Positions 31,774 to 44,052 of a stretch of DNA of 64,000 bases are shown here, piece by piece; position 1 is the stretch's first letter; each line of letters begins with the position of its first letter. The DNA is taken from positions 117,543,429 through 117,607,428 of the forward strand of contig OZ038382.1 of the NCBI GenBank assembly GCA_964036045.1, read 5' to 3'. This DNA is from Eutreptiella sp. 'Long Island Sound 2002' (Eukaryota > Euglenozoa > Euglenophyceae > Eutreptiales > Eutreptiaceae). The notes beneath the pieces are model-generated. The model did not search any database. It had not been told where the DNA came from and was given only the letters and a program-made list of their open reading frames with translations. A program made the position numbers and the translations under genes.

Positions 31774-34042
31774 TGAAGCCGGTTCGGACCCCCGTGGCCA
31801 TTTTGGGGTCACTTGGGGTGTGTATCTATGTGCCGGCAAGCCGCCATTGGCTGATATCATACTCTCCCATCCACCTGACCTAACCCGATGTGATAGTGTG
31901 ATAGGTTTGGCCATTCCGGCCATGAGCGGCCATATTCAGTACCGAGGCACCGCCAGCGGAGATTTATATATCGGAATGTCAGGAATCAACAGGGTTTTTT
32001 TATCATAATGTTTCCGTAATTTTTCAGCCTTCTGTTCTGATGGTCAATGTATCGGCGACTGTCAGTTGGCTCGCGATTTTGCGGTAACCGAATGGTTAAC
32101 TGTTATTTACAGATATTTTGGCGGAAACCCCGATGAAGGGTCAGATTTCATCAGTAAAGGGTTCGTTGCTTCCGCAATTTTCATATTATACACTCGCAAA
32201 ATTAATCCGTTTTTTTCAGACTTTCAGAATCAGATTTTCGACTTCGACATCGCCGCACTTGATATGATGAATCTCCAGTGGTCCGACATTTTTCCCCGAT
32301 CACGAATCACCCTTCATTTTGTTATGCCCTTCATTTGTCTTGGAGATATAGTCGAAAAAAAAGTGATTCGTGAGACCACTTTGAAACGTCATATCTCGGG
32401 CTCACGGCGAGGTATAACAATTTCGAGAATTGGGTTGGAACCGCCTTGGTCTCAACTTAATTTAGCAAGCATCAAACGCCTTTGGTGTGTATACATGCCG
32501 GGTATAGCAAGGGATAAGGGTCAAGAGGGTAGAAAGTGATATATAACTCTTGGACCGTGCAACCGAATATTTTATTGCGACTTTCGAGTGTACCGCATGA
32601 GTGTTGGGGTTGCACAGCAACTTTCCTTGGGTTCCTACGTATTTTTAACGTGAAGTTACGTCCATGGAGGGGCATGGCATACCATGGTGGGAGCCACTTT
32701 TGAGGGTATGTGTTATATGCATGGTATGTGCTTCGATATGCTCACGCCCATGTTATATATCTTCGTGTGGCCGAAGAGATGGGGAGCCACACGTGACAAG
32801 GGCTTTGCCCATGTCCCAATTGTGGAATTCAAAGCGCTAGACTAAGTCTACCGCGTATGTATTGCTCATGGTATGTTGGGCAAAGAGATCCATGAGTGCA
32901 CTCCCATTTTCATGGGGCATGTAGATATGGGTGGCGAAGGTATCTCCATGCGCCCGATTGGGGATCCAAGTGGGGGAATTGTTCGCAAATGGTTCTAATC
33001 ATTTGTGTATTGAGCCATGAGCGGATATCATGGGTGAGCATAGAGATATACTATCATGACAACTTTATATTTGGACATATTTTTCATGTTTTTGACCTCA
33101 TTTTATGCTCGTCTTTGTGTTTTATGTGCCCAACTGGTCGGCTAACAGTAAAGTGCCTAGAGATCCGTGAACTATGGTATGTTGCTTATATGTTGGCATA
33201 TGCTTCGGTGTTGTACCTCACCATATGCCGGAGCACATGGTCCCTTTGGCTTGGCACACGAGGCCTCACAAAATTAGGTCTCATATTCATGAGTTGACTT
33301 GTGAAGCATGTCATGTACATAACCGGAAGGGTTTCGGAACCAACGATGGGATATTCTTGGGCATGGATCTTTGGTCTATATCACCCTTGTATATTACTTT
33401 CCGGTTTGACACATGCATGGAGCATTTGGGTAATTGCCGTATGCATTTTTGAGTATATTATTGAATATTGAGCACTATGGTGTGTTTTGCCTGATTTTGT
33501 TAGGTAGTGAGGTCATCTTCAGCGGGCAGTTCTCCAAGCCCATTCGACTCCAAGTCCAACCAAGGGTAAGTCAGGGTAGGGCATGGTCCTGAGTGCCACT
33601 CTGGGCCATGACACGCCACCTCCCTATTTGGGCTAGGATTTAGAGGCTTGGGAGTGAACACATTTTTGGGGTTTGTGTATTGACTTGTGACACATGGCAT
33701 TCAGCCATCTCATTTGACCTGGTTCAGGGCAATATGTTGGTGAGTCAAGGGAAGGTCTTGAGTCCAGGGAATGAGGGGTTTATGGCTTTGAATGTATAGG
33801 TTTACCTCTTTCCCCAACTTTGCTTTATTTGTGTTCATATGCCAATTTCACGGCTTTCTTCCTTGGTGCAATTGTTGTACATGCCCGCCACCGTGGGACG
33901 ACCGGTGTGCTGAACGGAAGCCCGCAGTGTGGATTGGATTATTGCTGGATTTGTGGGATCTGGTTGCTGTTCAGGGTTGAAGCAGGATTGTATTTTTTTT
34001 TCTATATTTTTGGATTTGGAACCCTGGATTTTGATAAATGCA
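31774..34042 (+). repeat. 5' LTR of element A
   Basis: Starts TGAAGCCGGTTCGG and matches the copy at 56932. The 3' end is set at the CA at 34041-34042; similarity to the second copy continues beyond it because element C follows, so this end is not independently proven. TATA-like TTTATATA lies at 31963-31970. Just after the proposed end, TTGATCAGGAGC resembles, with gaps, the initiator-Met tRNA primer site of plant retroelements; weak evidence only. Short ORFs inside are incidental. Confidence 0.75.
31963..31970 (+). promoter_or_regulatory. TATA-like box in LTR of element A, core shared with B
   Basis: TTTATATA sits within a ~50-base core (ACCGCCAGCGGAGATTTATA, then GAATGTCAGGAATCAACAGG) that is almost identical in the LTRs of A and B although most of the rest differs. 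Equivalent boxes lie at 41233, 52644 and 57121. Position and conservation suggest the LTR promoter; the start site is not known. Confidence 0.6.
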
Positions 34043-37000
34043 ATCGTTGATCAGGAGCAAATCGGCACGGGTTACAGGCGGAAGGGGCACAGCAGGGGCC
34101 GGTCCTGGTAGGGACCTTCTTTATGGTAGCAGAGGCGTACCTGATGCCCCTACTTACCGCCGACCCGGGGACTTGGGCCCTTATGAGCCCTGCCCAAGCA
34201 CGCCCCGGGTGCGTATTGTGGACTCGGTGGAGACCACGCCGGAGATTGGAGCCATAGAAGAGCCAAGACGTTCAAGAGCATTACGAACTCCGGAAGGTGA
34301 AGCCCGAAGAGAAGTACGACATTCGGGAAGAGGAGGACCTGACATGGAGGATCTGGTCTCCATGTGTGAGCGTCGCTGCCGAAAGGCATGCAACCTCTGC
34401 TCCGCCGCGGAGGACTCTGAGGAGGCCTGCCATTCAGGCAGCAGTGGAGGACGGGCCCGGCGCTACTGGAAGCGCGGGTCACCCAAGTCCGCGGCAAGGG
34501 ATGCCGGGGCTATGGACACGGACCCCAGCCCGGTCAGGCTGTGGGAATCCGAGGGGCACTCCGAGGCCTATCGGACAGCCTACGAGCCACCTTCGGAGTC
34601 GGAGATGTCCGCGCCGATCGCCCGGGCGCATACGGCCCCCGAGCCTGCCCTGAAGCATGATGCCGAGGCGTTGGAGAGGCCAGCCAGGGCCCGGACGGCA
34701 CCTGTGCCCCGGCACACGGAACCAGAGACGGACGCCATAGGCGATATGCCCATAGGCGACGAGTCTGAGGTGCCGGGAACCGCGGGATGCGCCGGATCAG
34801 GCGGAAAGCAGGCTCAGTGCCACTGCGAGCACGTGTCCTTCCTCATGGGCAAGTACCCAAAGATGGGGATGGACGCCATCGTGCATCGCCTAGACCGCCT
34901 GGACAACGCGAAGGACGGTCTAGAGGAGGACGTCGCCGGGATCCTGGAGGACCAGTCGGCCGCGGAGAAAGACATGGAGGAGCTGCGAGCGGAACGGGAC
35001 CGGTACCAGGAGAATCTGGAGGTGGCCCTGGAGAAGCAGCAGCGAGTGGTGGACAGCCTCCTCCACCTGGTGGAGGACATGTCGGGACGCCTGAAAAGGC
35101 TAGAGGAGCTACAGCCCCTCGCCTCGGGTACGGAGCTCCCGGCAAAGCCGGCAGCGGCAGAGCTGGTGGAGCGGGTTAAGACCCTCCGGAGCGCCATGGA
35201 AAAACCCATGGGCGGTCCGGCAGAGGCACCCTACGCGCCTCTGCGTGTTGACCCGGGTGCGCTGCCGTTTGTTCCCATGTTCAGCGAATCCACAATGCTC
35301 GGGGAACACACGGCACCGGCTGGGTCCATGCGGGAAGGGCACGTAACCACGGACCCGAGGAGCCTGACGGTGCAGATGTCCCATGCCGCCCAGGATCTAC
35401 CGGTCACGACGAATATGGTAGTTTATGCGGAAGAGAAGATCGAGAACCACACCATGCAGGGGCGAACCATGGGAAGCGTCGACGGACATGGTCGAGGTCA
35501 TCCAGGTGGAAACCTGTGGGCGAGGGACCCCAATACGGGGATATGGACGGCCGGTGGAGCAAGTTCTTCCCGCATTCCAAACCCCATGGGTTCAGGCCCA
35601 ACTGGACCGCACTCCATGGAGGAGAGGGATGTACGGGGAGTGTACTCACACCCCCCGGCCACAGGTGGTATCCGTCTCGGTGGAGTGGTGGCTGGGGACG
35701 TTGGAGACGCCATCAGGATTGACGACCTCAGGGGAATCAAAATCCCCTACTACGATGGCAACCCCTCCAACCTGGATGACTTCATCCTGGATTGGGAGGA
35801 CTTCGCCGAGGAGGTCGTCGGCGAGATGCGGGGAGCGCCGCGGGACAAGTGGGTATGTCGGACATTCCCACACCGGCTGGCGCAGGACCTGAAGGAGGAG
35901 CTGCGGGATCAGATCCGGGAAGGATTGATCCGTACGGAGCAGGCCTGCCTCCAGTGGTTGGAGGATGAGGAGCGGGTGGACGCTCCGAATCAGAAGCTGG
36001 AGGACTTGTGGTCCATCCCGCTGCCGCTGGACCGCGGTGAGTTGCGGGTCCGGGAGTGGAACCGGTATCTGCGAAAGTACCGCAGATGCCTCAAGCTGGT
36101 GGAGGACTGGAACGAGGCCAGCGAGATCCGCCACCTCCTGAAGGACGTCCTCCCCGGCCACTGGAAGAGGCGAGTGGAGGACGAGGAGAAGAAGCGCGCC
36201 AAGAAGCGGGTGGCGGTGAGGATCATGGCGGCGGAGGATACCCATGCGGGTATCATGGAGCTCTTCAGGAGGAACCCCGGGCGAGCCGGACTGGATGTTG
36301 GGACTGAAGAACGCCGTGTACGTGGAGGTATTTGGAGACTCCATGCGGCAAAGGTTGCGGCGCCTCAACAACCCTGAGTGGAGGCGCGGGGAGCCGCTGA
36401 GGATGCAGGTCATCTTCGCCCGCATGAGCCTGGACGAGATCGTGAAGTACATCACGGTGGAGTTGAAGCTCAATGCGAAGAACGAGGCCCACGTGCAGGA
36501 TCGACATGGTCATGGACAACGAGGCCACCGAGAAGACCGCCATCATCGGGAGATCCAGGAGGACACGGCCAACTCCGCGGAGGATGGTAGCGGAAGTGGT
36601 CAAGACCACTGGTCCCGGGAGGATCACGAGGAGGCCCATTTCTTCGCGTTTGTGGCGCACAACGTGAGGGACCATGGGCAGGATCGGTCCAGATGGAGCC
36701 GGGTGGGACCCAAGAAGGGCAATGCGCCAAGGAGGATCGGGAACCCACTGCTCTCGTTCCGAGAGTACAGGTCTCAGCACGACGGGTGCTGGGTCTGTTA
36801 TGGCAAGGGAAACACCCATGCACACGACCACCGTCAGTGCAAGGTGTATGAGGCGGACAAGAAGGCCTACTTCGCCGCTCACCCCGAGAAGAAGCCCAAG
36901 GAGCAGCGATTTCCGATTGGAAGGCGAAGGGCGGAGACGGGGAAAAAGGCCAAGGCAAAGGCCAAGGAAAAGGCGAAGGAAGAGGCTATGGTGGTGGACC

Positions 37001-37140
37001 TGGCCGAGACCGACGAGTGAGGTCGATCGAGGAAGTTGCTGAGGACATGTTGAGGACGTTGGAGGAACTCAAAGCCCAGCAACGTGGTGGACAAAGTCCT
37101 GGCGGATCGCAGCCGGAAGGGGCTGCGGGAAGTCAAGTCT
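34038..37140 (+). pseudogene. Gag of element A
   Basis: A 779-codon frame from 34038 covers a Cys-rich, charged N-terminus, a coiled coil (about residues 270-370, rich in E/L/R heptads) and a capsid-like core (LRGIKIPYYDGNPSNLDDFI, WEDFAEEVV, CLQWLEDEERV). At ~36290 a small indel relative to element C shifts the frame; the rest is in frame 1 (36244-37020) and holds a CCHC knuckle, CWVCYGKG to HDHRQC (C-x2-C-x8-H-x4-C). A one-base deletion at ~36908 relative to C destroys the Gly/Lys-rich tail. The first ATG overlaps the LTR end, so true initiation may be downstream. Gag would form the particle and bind RNA. Confidence 0.8.
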
Positions 37141-37223
37141 AGAGGAGCCCCCACGGGAGTGGGACCTCGGAGGTCTCTCCTCCGAAAATCAGTGGAATCC
37201 CTGAGGAATCAGAGGCACATCGG

Positions 37224-39432
37224 GTGCCGAAGAAGGCTCCGGAAGAGCCAAAACCACTGAGTTTCGCCACTCCCAACCCCTGGAGCGCCCTGCCAAGGGA
37301 AGTACATGTGGGTACGGTACATAGCAAGAAGGAAGGAGCGACCACGGAGAGCCCCGTGGACGGGCAGGACCAACCCAAGATCTACACCATCCGTGACCAT
37401 ACCCTGGAAGTCCTGATGCACCCGGACGTGCTAGAGTTGCATGCCGTGAGAGTCGTCCATACACCTCATGGCGACGAGCGGCAGTTGCACTTGAAAGTGC
37501 GAGTACGGTGCGGACGAGAGGAGAAGGTGGTGGATGTGTTGGTGGATACGGGTGCCCAGGTGAGCCTGGTCCGGAGAGGGTTGTTCAAGGAGGAACTCCT
37601 GCAGCCCAGCCGGAGACCGGTCCGCCTGAAGGTCGCCAACGGAGAGATCATGGGTGGCGGCAACCATGAGGCCACCATCAGTATGGAATTCTGGGAGCAT
37701 GAGCGCTTGAACCGCCCTGATCAGGCGAAGAGAAGCACTCTATCCGGGAACTTCTATGTGGCCGACATTACAGATTGGGAAATGATCATGGGGTATGACT
37801 TCATGGTGGCAAACGCCATTGGAGCCCTTCCACATCGTGCAACGCTGGTCCGGGAGGATGATGAATGCCTCACATGGCTGTCCACGGACTATGCATGCGG
37901 TTCATCCCAATGGAATGCTGAGGAAGAGGATCGGATCGTCCAAGCGGTGCAAGCTGTGGGTGCCAAGTCCAGAGGAGACCGTGGAGTTCAGCTCACGGAG
38001 TATGGAATGGCGCCGCAGGTGTATGCCAGGATGATCCAGACGCTGGGAGCCGAAGCGCCCGAGACGGACGTCTTCGCTTCCCGGGATGCCCCACTTCTGA
38101 GGAAGTGTAGGCGGCACTGGCATCGAGGAGACTCAGCCTGGCACAGGCATTGGGGTTTGAAGGAGTGGGGACCCATGTATTGGCATGGCTCCCTGGACAA
38201 TACCAGATGTACGGTGGAGAAGATCATCGCGGATAGGGCGAAGGGGATCCTGGTCATAACCGGCATAGGATCCACCCCATGTCCGCTGGAGGGTCTCAAG
38301 TCGACGCTGGACTCCATCACCCTGAACGAGATGTCATTCGGGCCAGAGGAGGAGTTGTTCATCGACGCCAAGAGTGTATCAATGCCCTCCCCGGGTCAAG
38401 CGTGGGGTACCAAGGCTTTCCTGGTGGATGGGGCGCAAGCCCAGCCCACGGGTGATGAAGCATTCATCCGTAGGGTGGAGGCGGTGCCCATGAAGGTCAT
38501 GTTTGAGCCCAAGGAGGGGACGGATCAGCCTACTGATGGCATTGACGTCCTGTCCCACGCCGAGATCGACGACGTCGTCAACTACATGCGGATGGGGATG
38601 CACGACCGTGTGGCAGCCAAGAAGAGGCGGGCCATGGTCACATCTCCGCATTGGTGGGATGACAAGATGTTGGTCACCGGCAAGTACGAGAAGGACGAGT
38701 TCGTGGCGAGGGTCATGGATCACATCGCGGACCAATACAATGGTCTGGTTGGGTCGGACCCACCAACATGGGATTTTCCAAGAATGGGTGCCGATAGCGA
38801 CAGTCACCAGCCCGAGGCCGCAAATTTCCGAAGATTATCGGTGGGAAGAGCTCCCCACGACGATGAAGACGGCATATCGGACGAGGAGAAGTCGGAATCG
38901 GACCCAGAAGAGGCCTATACCGCAGTGCGGTCGGTTGTATCTATACCGAACCAAGCGGCTGAAGAGGCCCAGGAGAACCCGAAGGTCGCCGAGCTGAAGG
39001 AGAGGCTGATCAATGCCTATCCGCGGCTATTCAGTGGCGTCGCCAATAAGAACCCTCCAGATCGTGGGAGGTTTGGTACAGCGAAGATCAAGCTGAAGCC
39101 GAACCCGAAGATCTATCGTCATCGGGAGTACCAACTTCAGGGCGATCGGGCCGAGGCCATGAAGAAGCTGTTGGCCGAGTTCATTGAGCGGGGATGGATC
39201 GAACCCTCCGACAGTGAGTGGGCCAGCCCAGCCTTCATCGTGCCCAAGAAGGAGAAGGGCGAGTGGAGGTTGGTGGTGGATTACAGAGGTTTGAACGAGC
39301 AGACCGAGCACGACTCGTACTCGCTTCCCCTGATCGACTCCATCCTCCAAAAACAACAGAAAAAGCGGATTTTCACGGTGTTAGACCTGAAACACGGCTA
39401 TCACCAGATGCCGCTACACCCGGACTCCAGGG
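37224..39432 (+). pseudogene. Protease, Dam-like domain and RT fingers of element A
   Basis: One frame (784 codons to 39578) holds the protease (VVDVLVDTGAQVSLV, DTG at residues 108-110; second strand DWEMIMGYDFMV), then the Dam/DIRS-like domain (residues ~259-350: YGMAPQVY, ETDVFASRDAPLL, DSAWHRHWG, GILVITGIGS), a ~250-residue acidic linker, and RT fingers/palm A (GWIEPSDSEWASPAFIVPKK, WRLVVDYRGLN, RIFTVLDLKHGYHQMPL). At ~39432 an indel (compare B at ~48220) throws RT out of frame. The start at 37224 is probably internal: the segment likely follows gag as a fusion. Confidence 0.85.
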
Positions 39433-39760
39433 CCCTGCACAGCGATGTCGACGCCGCTGGGGCCCATGCAGTGGAAAGTGGTGCCTATGGGCGCCAAGAA
39501 TGGCAACGCCGCTTTCCAGCGCATGATGGAGGACCTACTCGGTCCTGTCCGGGACTGTGCCGACCCCTTCGTGGATGACATCATCATCGGGTCCGGCACG
39601 GAGAACATGACTGAGGATGAGCTCATCGACGCGCATGAGAAGGATCTGCGCCGAGTGCTCAGCGAGTTGGACAAGCACAACATGGTGTGCAAGCCCACCA
39701 AAGCCTCACTCTTCGTGAAGGAAGTGGATTTTGCGGGTCACGTGGTTGGTCACGGGCAAC
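39433..39760 (+). pseudogene. RT palm with FVDD box, element A
   Basis: Frame 1 continues RT: PMQWKVVPMGAKNGNAAFQR, then DCADPFVDDIIIGSG (catalytic FVDD) and VDFAGHVVGHGQ. The frame breaks again near 39750, where RNase H and the connection continue in frame 3. Both breaks are small indels relative to intact element B. Confidence 0.85.
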
Positions 39761-41026
39761 GCCTTCCATGCCTTGGAAGCTGGCGTCCCTGCACCACTGG
39801 GAGAAGCCCCAGACCATCAGCGAACTCCGGTCCTTCATGGGGTTCTGCAATTACTATTCGGGCTATGTCCGGATGTATGCAGAACTCTCGGGGCCGCTGC
39901 ACAAGATGCTGCAGGTGGGGAAGTTCGATGGCCGGAGAGGGAGCAAGAAGAAGCTTGCCTGGACCCCTGAGGCCGAAGATGCGTTCAGCCGCCTGAAGGA
40001 GAGACTCCTGGGGCAGCTGGGGTTATTCTTGGTGGACCCGGACAAGGGATTCGTGCTGCGGACGGACGCCTCGGACTATGCTGTGGGGGCAGTCCTCGAG
40101 CAGATCCGGGACGACGGGTCACACGTACCCGTGGCATTTTGGAGCCGGATCCTGGCCGAGGGCCAACGCCGAACCTGGACCGCGAGGGAGAAGGAGACGT
40201 ACGCCATTGTCTGTGCGCTTAGGAAGTGGTCTGGCCACATCGGATTGCAACCGGTGGTGGTGTGTACGGACCATCAGTCCCTGCAGAGCTGGCACAAGGA
40301 GCACGTCGACACCCCCTCGGGACCGGCGGCAAGGAGGGCCCGGTGGCACGAGACGTTCGCCAAGTTCGACCTCAGCGTCGTATACGTCCCGGGGAAGGAC
40401 AACACTGTGGCAGACTGCCCCAGTCGATGGGCCTACCCCGCGGGCAAGGCTTGGATGGACATTTCCAGCCATGGAGACGCCGAGGAGACCGAGGAGGCCA
40501 AGCGCATCATCGAGATGGAGAAGGCCATGGAGCAAGAGGGGGTCAAGTGCTTTGTGGTAATGGCAAACAGTACGGACCTGGCCAAGTTCCGGGGCGCCCG
40601 CGTCCAAGCTATTCGAGAGGAAACCCCCGAGCAATGGATGGTGGCCCCTGTAGAGCTAGTCAGGTCGGTGCTCACAGAGGACTGGTCGGATGACTATGCG
40701 GCATCCGAGCACTGGAGCAAGTACTGGAACGCCGTGAGCGCCCCGTCGGACGACGAATGGCCCCAGGGCTTGACCGAGGATGGGGACAAGTTGTTCCTCA
40801 AGGACAAGCTGCTGGTGCCCGAGAACCGAGTGGAGGAGCTCATTGACCATTGGCACAACGCCCAGCTCATGCACCCTGGCCGAGACAAGATGCAGCAGGA
40901 CCTGGAGTGGCGTTTCAAGTTCCCTCCGGGGTACTACGCCATCCTGGATAGGTACTGTAGCGACTGTGCCGTGTGTCGGGCCACGAAGAGCCCCAACCAC
41001 TCCACAGCGGGCAACCCGGTGTATAC
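39687..41026 (+). pseudogene. Connection, RNase H and integrase zinc finger of element A
   Basis: Frame 3 gives ISELRSFMGFCNYYSGYVRM (connection), RNase H (FVLRTDASDYAVGAVLEQ, REKETYAIVCALRKW, VVCTDHQSLQSW, VYVPGKDNTVADCPSRWAY), a linker, then the integrase H2C2 finger (IDHWHNAQLMHPGRD, RYCSDCAVCRA). The frame is then cut after NPVYT by the LTR of element B at 41027; the downstream codons of the ORF are LTR sequence. Element A integrase resumes at 55465. Confidence 0.88.
41023..41026 (+). repeat. Left target-site duplication of element B (ATAC)
   Basis: ATAC precedes the TG of B's 5' LTR and recurs at 55465-55468 directly after the CA of its 3' LTR. Joining across B with one ATAC gives an uninterrupted integrase frame (NPVYT then AIPEAPMRSVAMDVF). 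Confidence 0.85.
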
Positions 41027-44000
41027 TGAAGCGGTACCCAGAACCCCATCGCTAGGTTGCGGCATACAACCGGTCTCCGGTCCACTAACCCCATGTACGG
41101 AAGGGAAGACCGGTCTCCGGTCCACTAACCCCATGTACGGAAGGCGCCCGTTGACGCCCGGTGCGAGCCCGGCGGGAGCGTGTTCCGTGCCGTAAAGCCC
41201 CGCATCGGCAACCGATGCACCGCCAGCGGAGATTTATATATCAGAATGTCAGGAATCAACAGGGTTTTATTTTCATATTGTTTCCGTCAATTTTTACGCT
41301 TCCGTTCTGATATTCACTGTTTTGACAGCTGGCGGTTAGCTCGCGACTCTAGCGTAACCGCCTGTTTAACTGTTATATACAGATATTTTAGCGCAAATCG
41401 TGACGAAGACTCTAAAGTCTTCAGGAATTGCATTGATGCTTCCGCAATTTTCACATCTTACACTCGCAACCTTAATCCGAATTTTTCAGGATGTCGAAAT
41501 CGGATTTTCGACTTCGACATCCCCGCACTTGATTTGACCTCTTTGGAGTGGACCTACGTGCTTCCCTATGCACGAATCAACTTTCCTTTTGTCTTGCCCT
41601 CCATTTGTCTTAGAGATATGGGCAAAACAAAGTTGATTCGTGAGGCCACTTGTGAGGGTCATATCTCGTGCCGCTTGCGAGGAATGACAATAAGGCAACG
41701 TGGGATGTATTCACAATACTCCCGACGTAATTTGGGAAGCTTTATACGCCTTGCATCTCCACACGTGCGCGCTAGCGTAATGGATCATGGTCAAGAGGGT
41801 AGAGTTTGCGTTATAACTCTTTGGCTATGATATTGCGTGCGTTAAGATAACTTTCGAGTGTAGCGCGCGAGTGTTGGTGTTGCATAGGAACTCTCCTTGA
41901 GTTCCTATGAGCGTCTGACACAAAGTTATGCCCTTGGAGGGGCATGACATATCGTGGGGGGAGCTCCCTTTTTGGGCAATATGTGGTATGTGCCATGTGT
42001 TGTGTTGCGTGCCCATTTGGCGGGTCCATTGCTCCAAGCAAAACCTGCCAATGGACCTCATATTGCGCAAGCCCCTTCTCCATACTCCGCACGATCAATT
42101 GCAAGCCTAACTTTCGTGGAGGGAAGCTTGTGTGGCGATCCCAAAGCGATGTGTTGGGAGCAAGGTGTGTATTTTGCAATTTTCCCTATTTTCATGTGCC
42201 CACTTGGGAAGTAGCGCTCGTGACCTTTCGAAGCGCCCCAAGTGGAGCACATATGTGGAACCGAAGGTCATTGGTGTCAAGTCATTGTGTTTAGAAGGGT
42301 TAGTTGATTGCACGATCCAAGCCGAAGATATTATAATATAATTGTGCACCTTTCAATGCACTTTTGTGTGTCTTTGTGCCAATTTTGCCGTTTTTGGCCC
42401 GTCATGATGTCAAGTGGCGACCGTGTATCTCAACGTTGCGCTCAATTGACATCATGACTCAAGTATGATATGGGGGTACATACTTCGGTGCCCAACATAT
42501 CTTGGACCCGGCGAATAACTCCTCTTGGGCTTGGCATACCGTGGCCGCCATGTTGGCAATTTGGGACTATCCCAAATCATGGGCTCACTTGGCGACCCTG
42601 CCATTCCCAAAACCAGAGGAGTTGGGCGACGCCCAAAAGATATGTTGGACACATATGACTTGATACCAATCCTATGGCACACTCCGGTCCAAAACGGACA
42701 TGTGCCTCATTTGCCCCAACCATGAGTGTGCGCATTTTTGGCCATTTTGAGCAATTTTCCACTTTTGCTGCCCGCCGTGCACTATGTTGAGGCCACCCGT
42801 GCACGCCAGACGCATGGACCAATGGACCATATATGACATGGGTGTTATGTATATTGGTCCCCATGGTTCACACACCACGTGGGCGAAGCGAAGCAACCTT
42901 CGTTAAGGCGCTAGCCCAAAGTGGGTGTGGGCAATTTTGCCATTTTGGCATTTGTGGACCCAATTGGGATTGTCACCGGGCCGAGTGGCATGGAGATCTT
43001 TGAGAGCCAAGTGCATGGGAGTCTCTGTTGGACTCCCGATGGATCGCGTATGGAATGGCGGATCCGATCTCTAAGCCGGCGTGGTGATACACTATTGGGA
43101 GCACCCCGAATTTTGGCTCATTTCAGGCAGCCAAAATGATCCCTTTTGGGACCCCAATTTCAACCCCCCGTGTGGTCAATTGGCGGCCCCATATCTCCAT
43201 GCCCACAGGGAGCCCTGACCTAATTGCAAGTTGTGCACTCAGATATGAGTCCTAGGTCCTGCCTCCTAACCTGTGAGCCATTGGCCTTGCCCTGGCCGGG
43301 CGAGCCACGCGTGGGAATGACGCCAATTGTGGTGATTTTGGCATCATGACCCCACTTGACGAATCCGTGTTGCCCTGATGCCAGGACCTCAGAGGGAACC
43401 AGGTTGGGTGAGGGCTCCAGGAGGTTCGTACTCAAGGGGCAAAGGGTCAGTTACCTCGTCCCTACCTCTGGCGGGTCCAGACGACAGGTCAATTTCGGAG
43501 ATTTTTGAGCTAATTTCAGTTTGGGCTGAAACAGCCCATTTTCAGCTACCAACTCCTAGGGGAAAATGGCGGAGCCATATCTCGCGCTCAGAGGGGAGTT
43601 GGAACCTGCCGTTAAGGGAGCATAGGGAGCCACTGTTGGTTGGCTTTGGAAATCTTTGGGTTTCCAGGAGCTCGCCTGTGGCTGGGCGGGACACCCCCCC
43701 TATTGGCAGGGTATCAGGGTCCGGACTGAGCAGGGCATGGGTTGTGTTTGAGCCCCGCCCCGACCAGCCACTGAGAGGGTCGGACCTGGGATTGTGATAT
43801 GAGTTGGGACTGAGTGTCTATTGTCCTGTGATGCCCTTACCCCAGTCCAGTCGTAACCCCATGTGTACATATCCTGATGTGTTGTTGTACATACTTTCGT
43901 TCCCTTGTTGCAGAGTGGCAAGGATCCTGAAACGCTTTGTCACATGACATGAGCGCATTGATGCCCCTGTGAGCGTAGTGCTTTGCCTGCCTGCTCACTT

Positions 44001-44052
44001 GCGCGTGTCCACCGCAGCGTCCCGTGGCCAGGCCCCCCACGGGAACGCGTCA
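41027..44052 (+). repeat. 5' LTR of element B
   Basis: A 3,026-bp direct copy of 52438-55464. It contains a 36-bp direct repeat with 40-bp period at 41069-41104 and 41109-41144 (CCGGTCTCCGGTCCACTAAC core), a TATA-like box at 41233-41240, a palindrome at 41489-41522, a 13-bp inverted repeat (42401-42413 / 42446-42458) and a ~60-bp imperfect inverted repeat between about 42490 and 42655. No tRNA primer site starting TGG follows the LTR; the leader begins AAAGCGTTTCACC. Confidence 0.93.

Noticed and set aside
34044-34056. Firm initiator-Met tRNA primer site in element A
   Set aside because: TTGATCAGGAGC resembles the usual TGGTATCAGAGC only if gaps are allowed, so it is mentioned but not annotated as a site.
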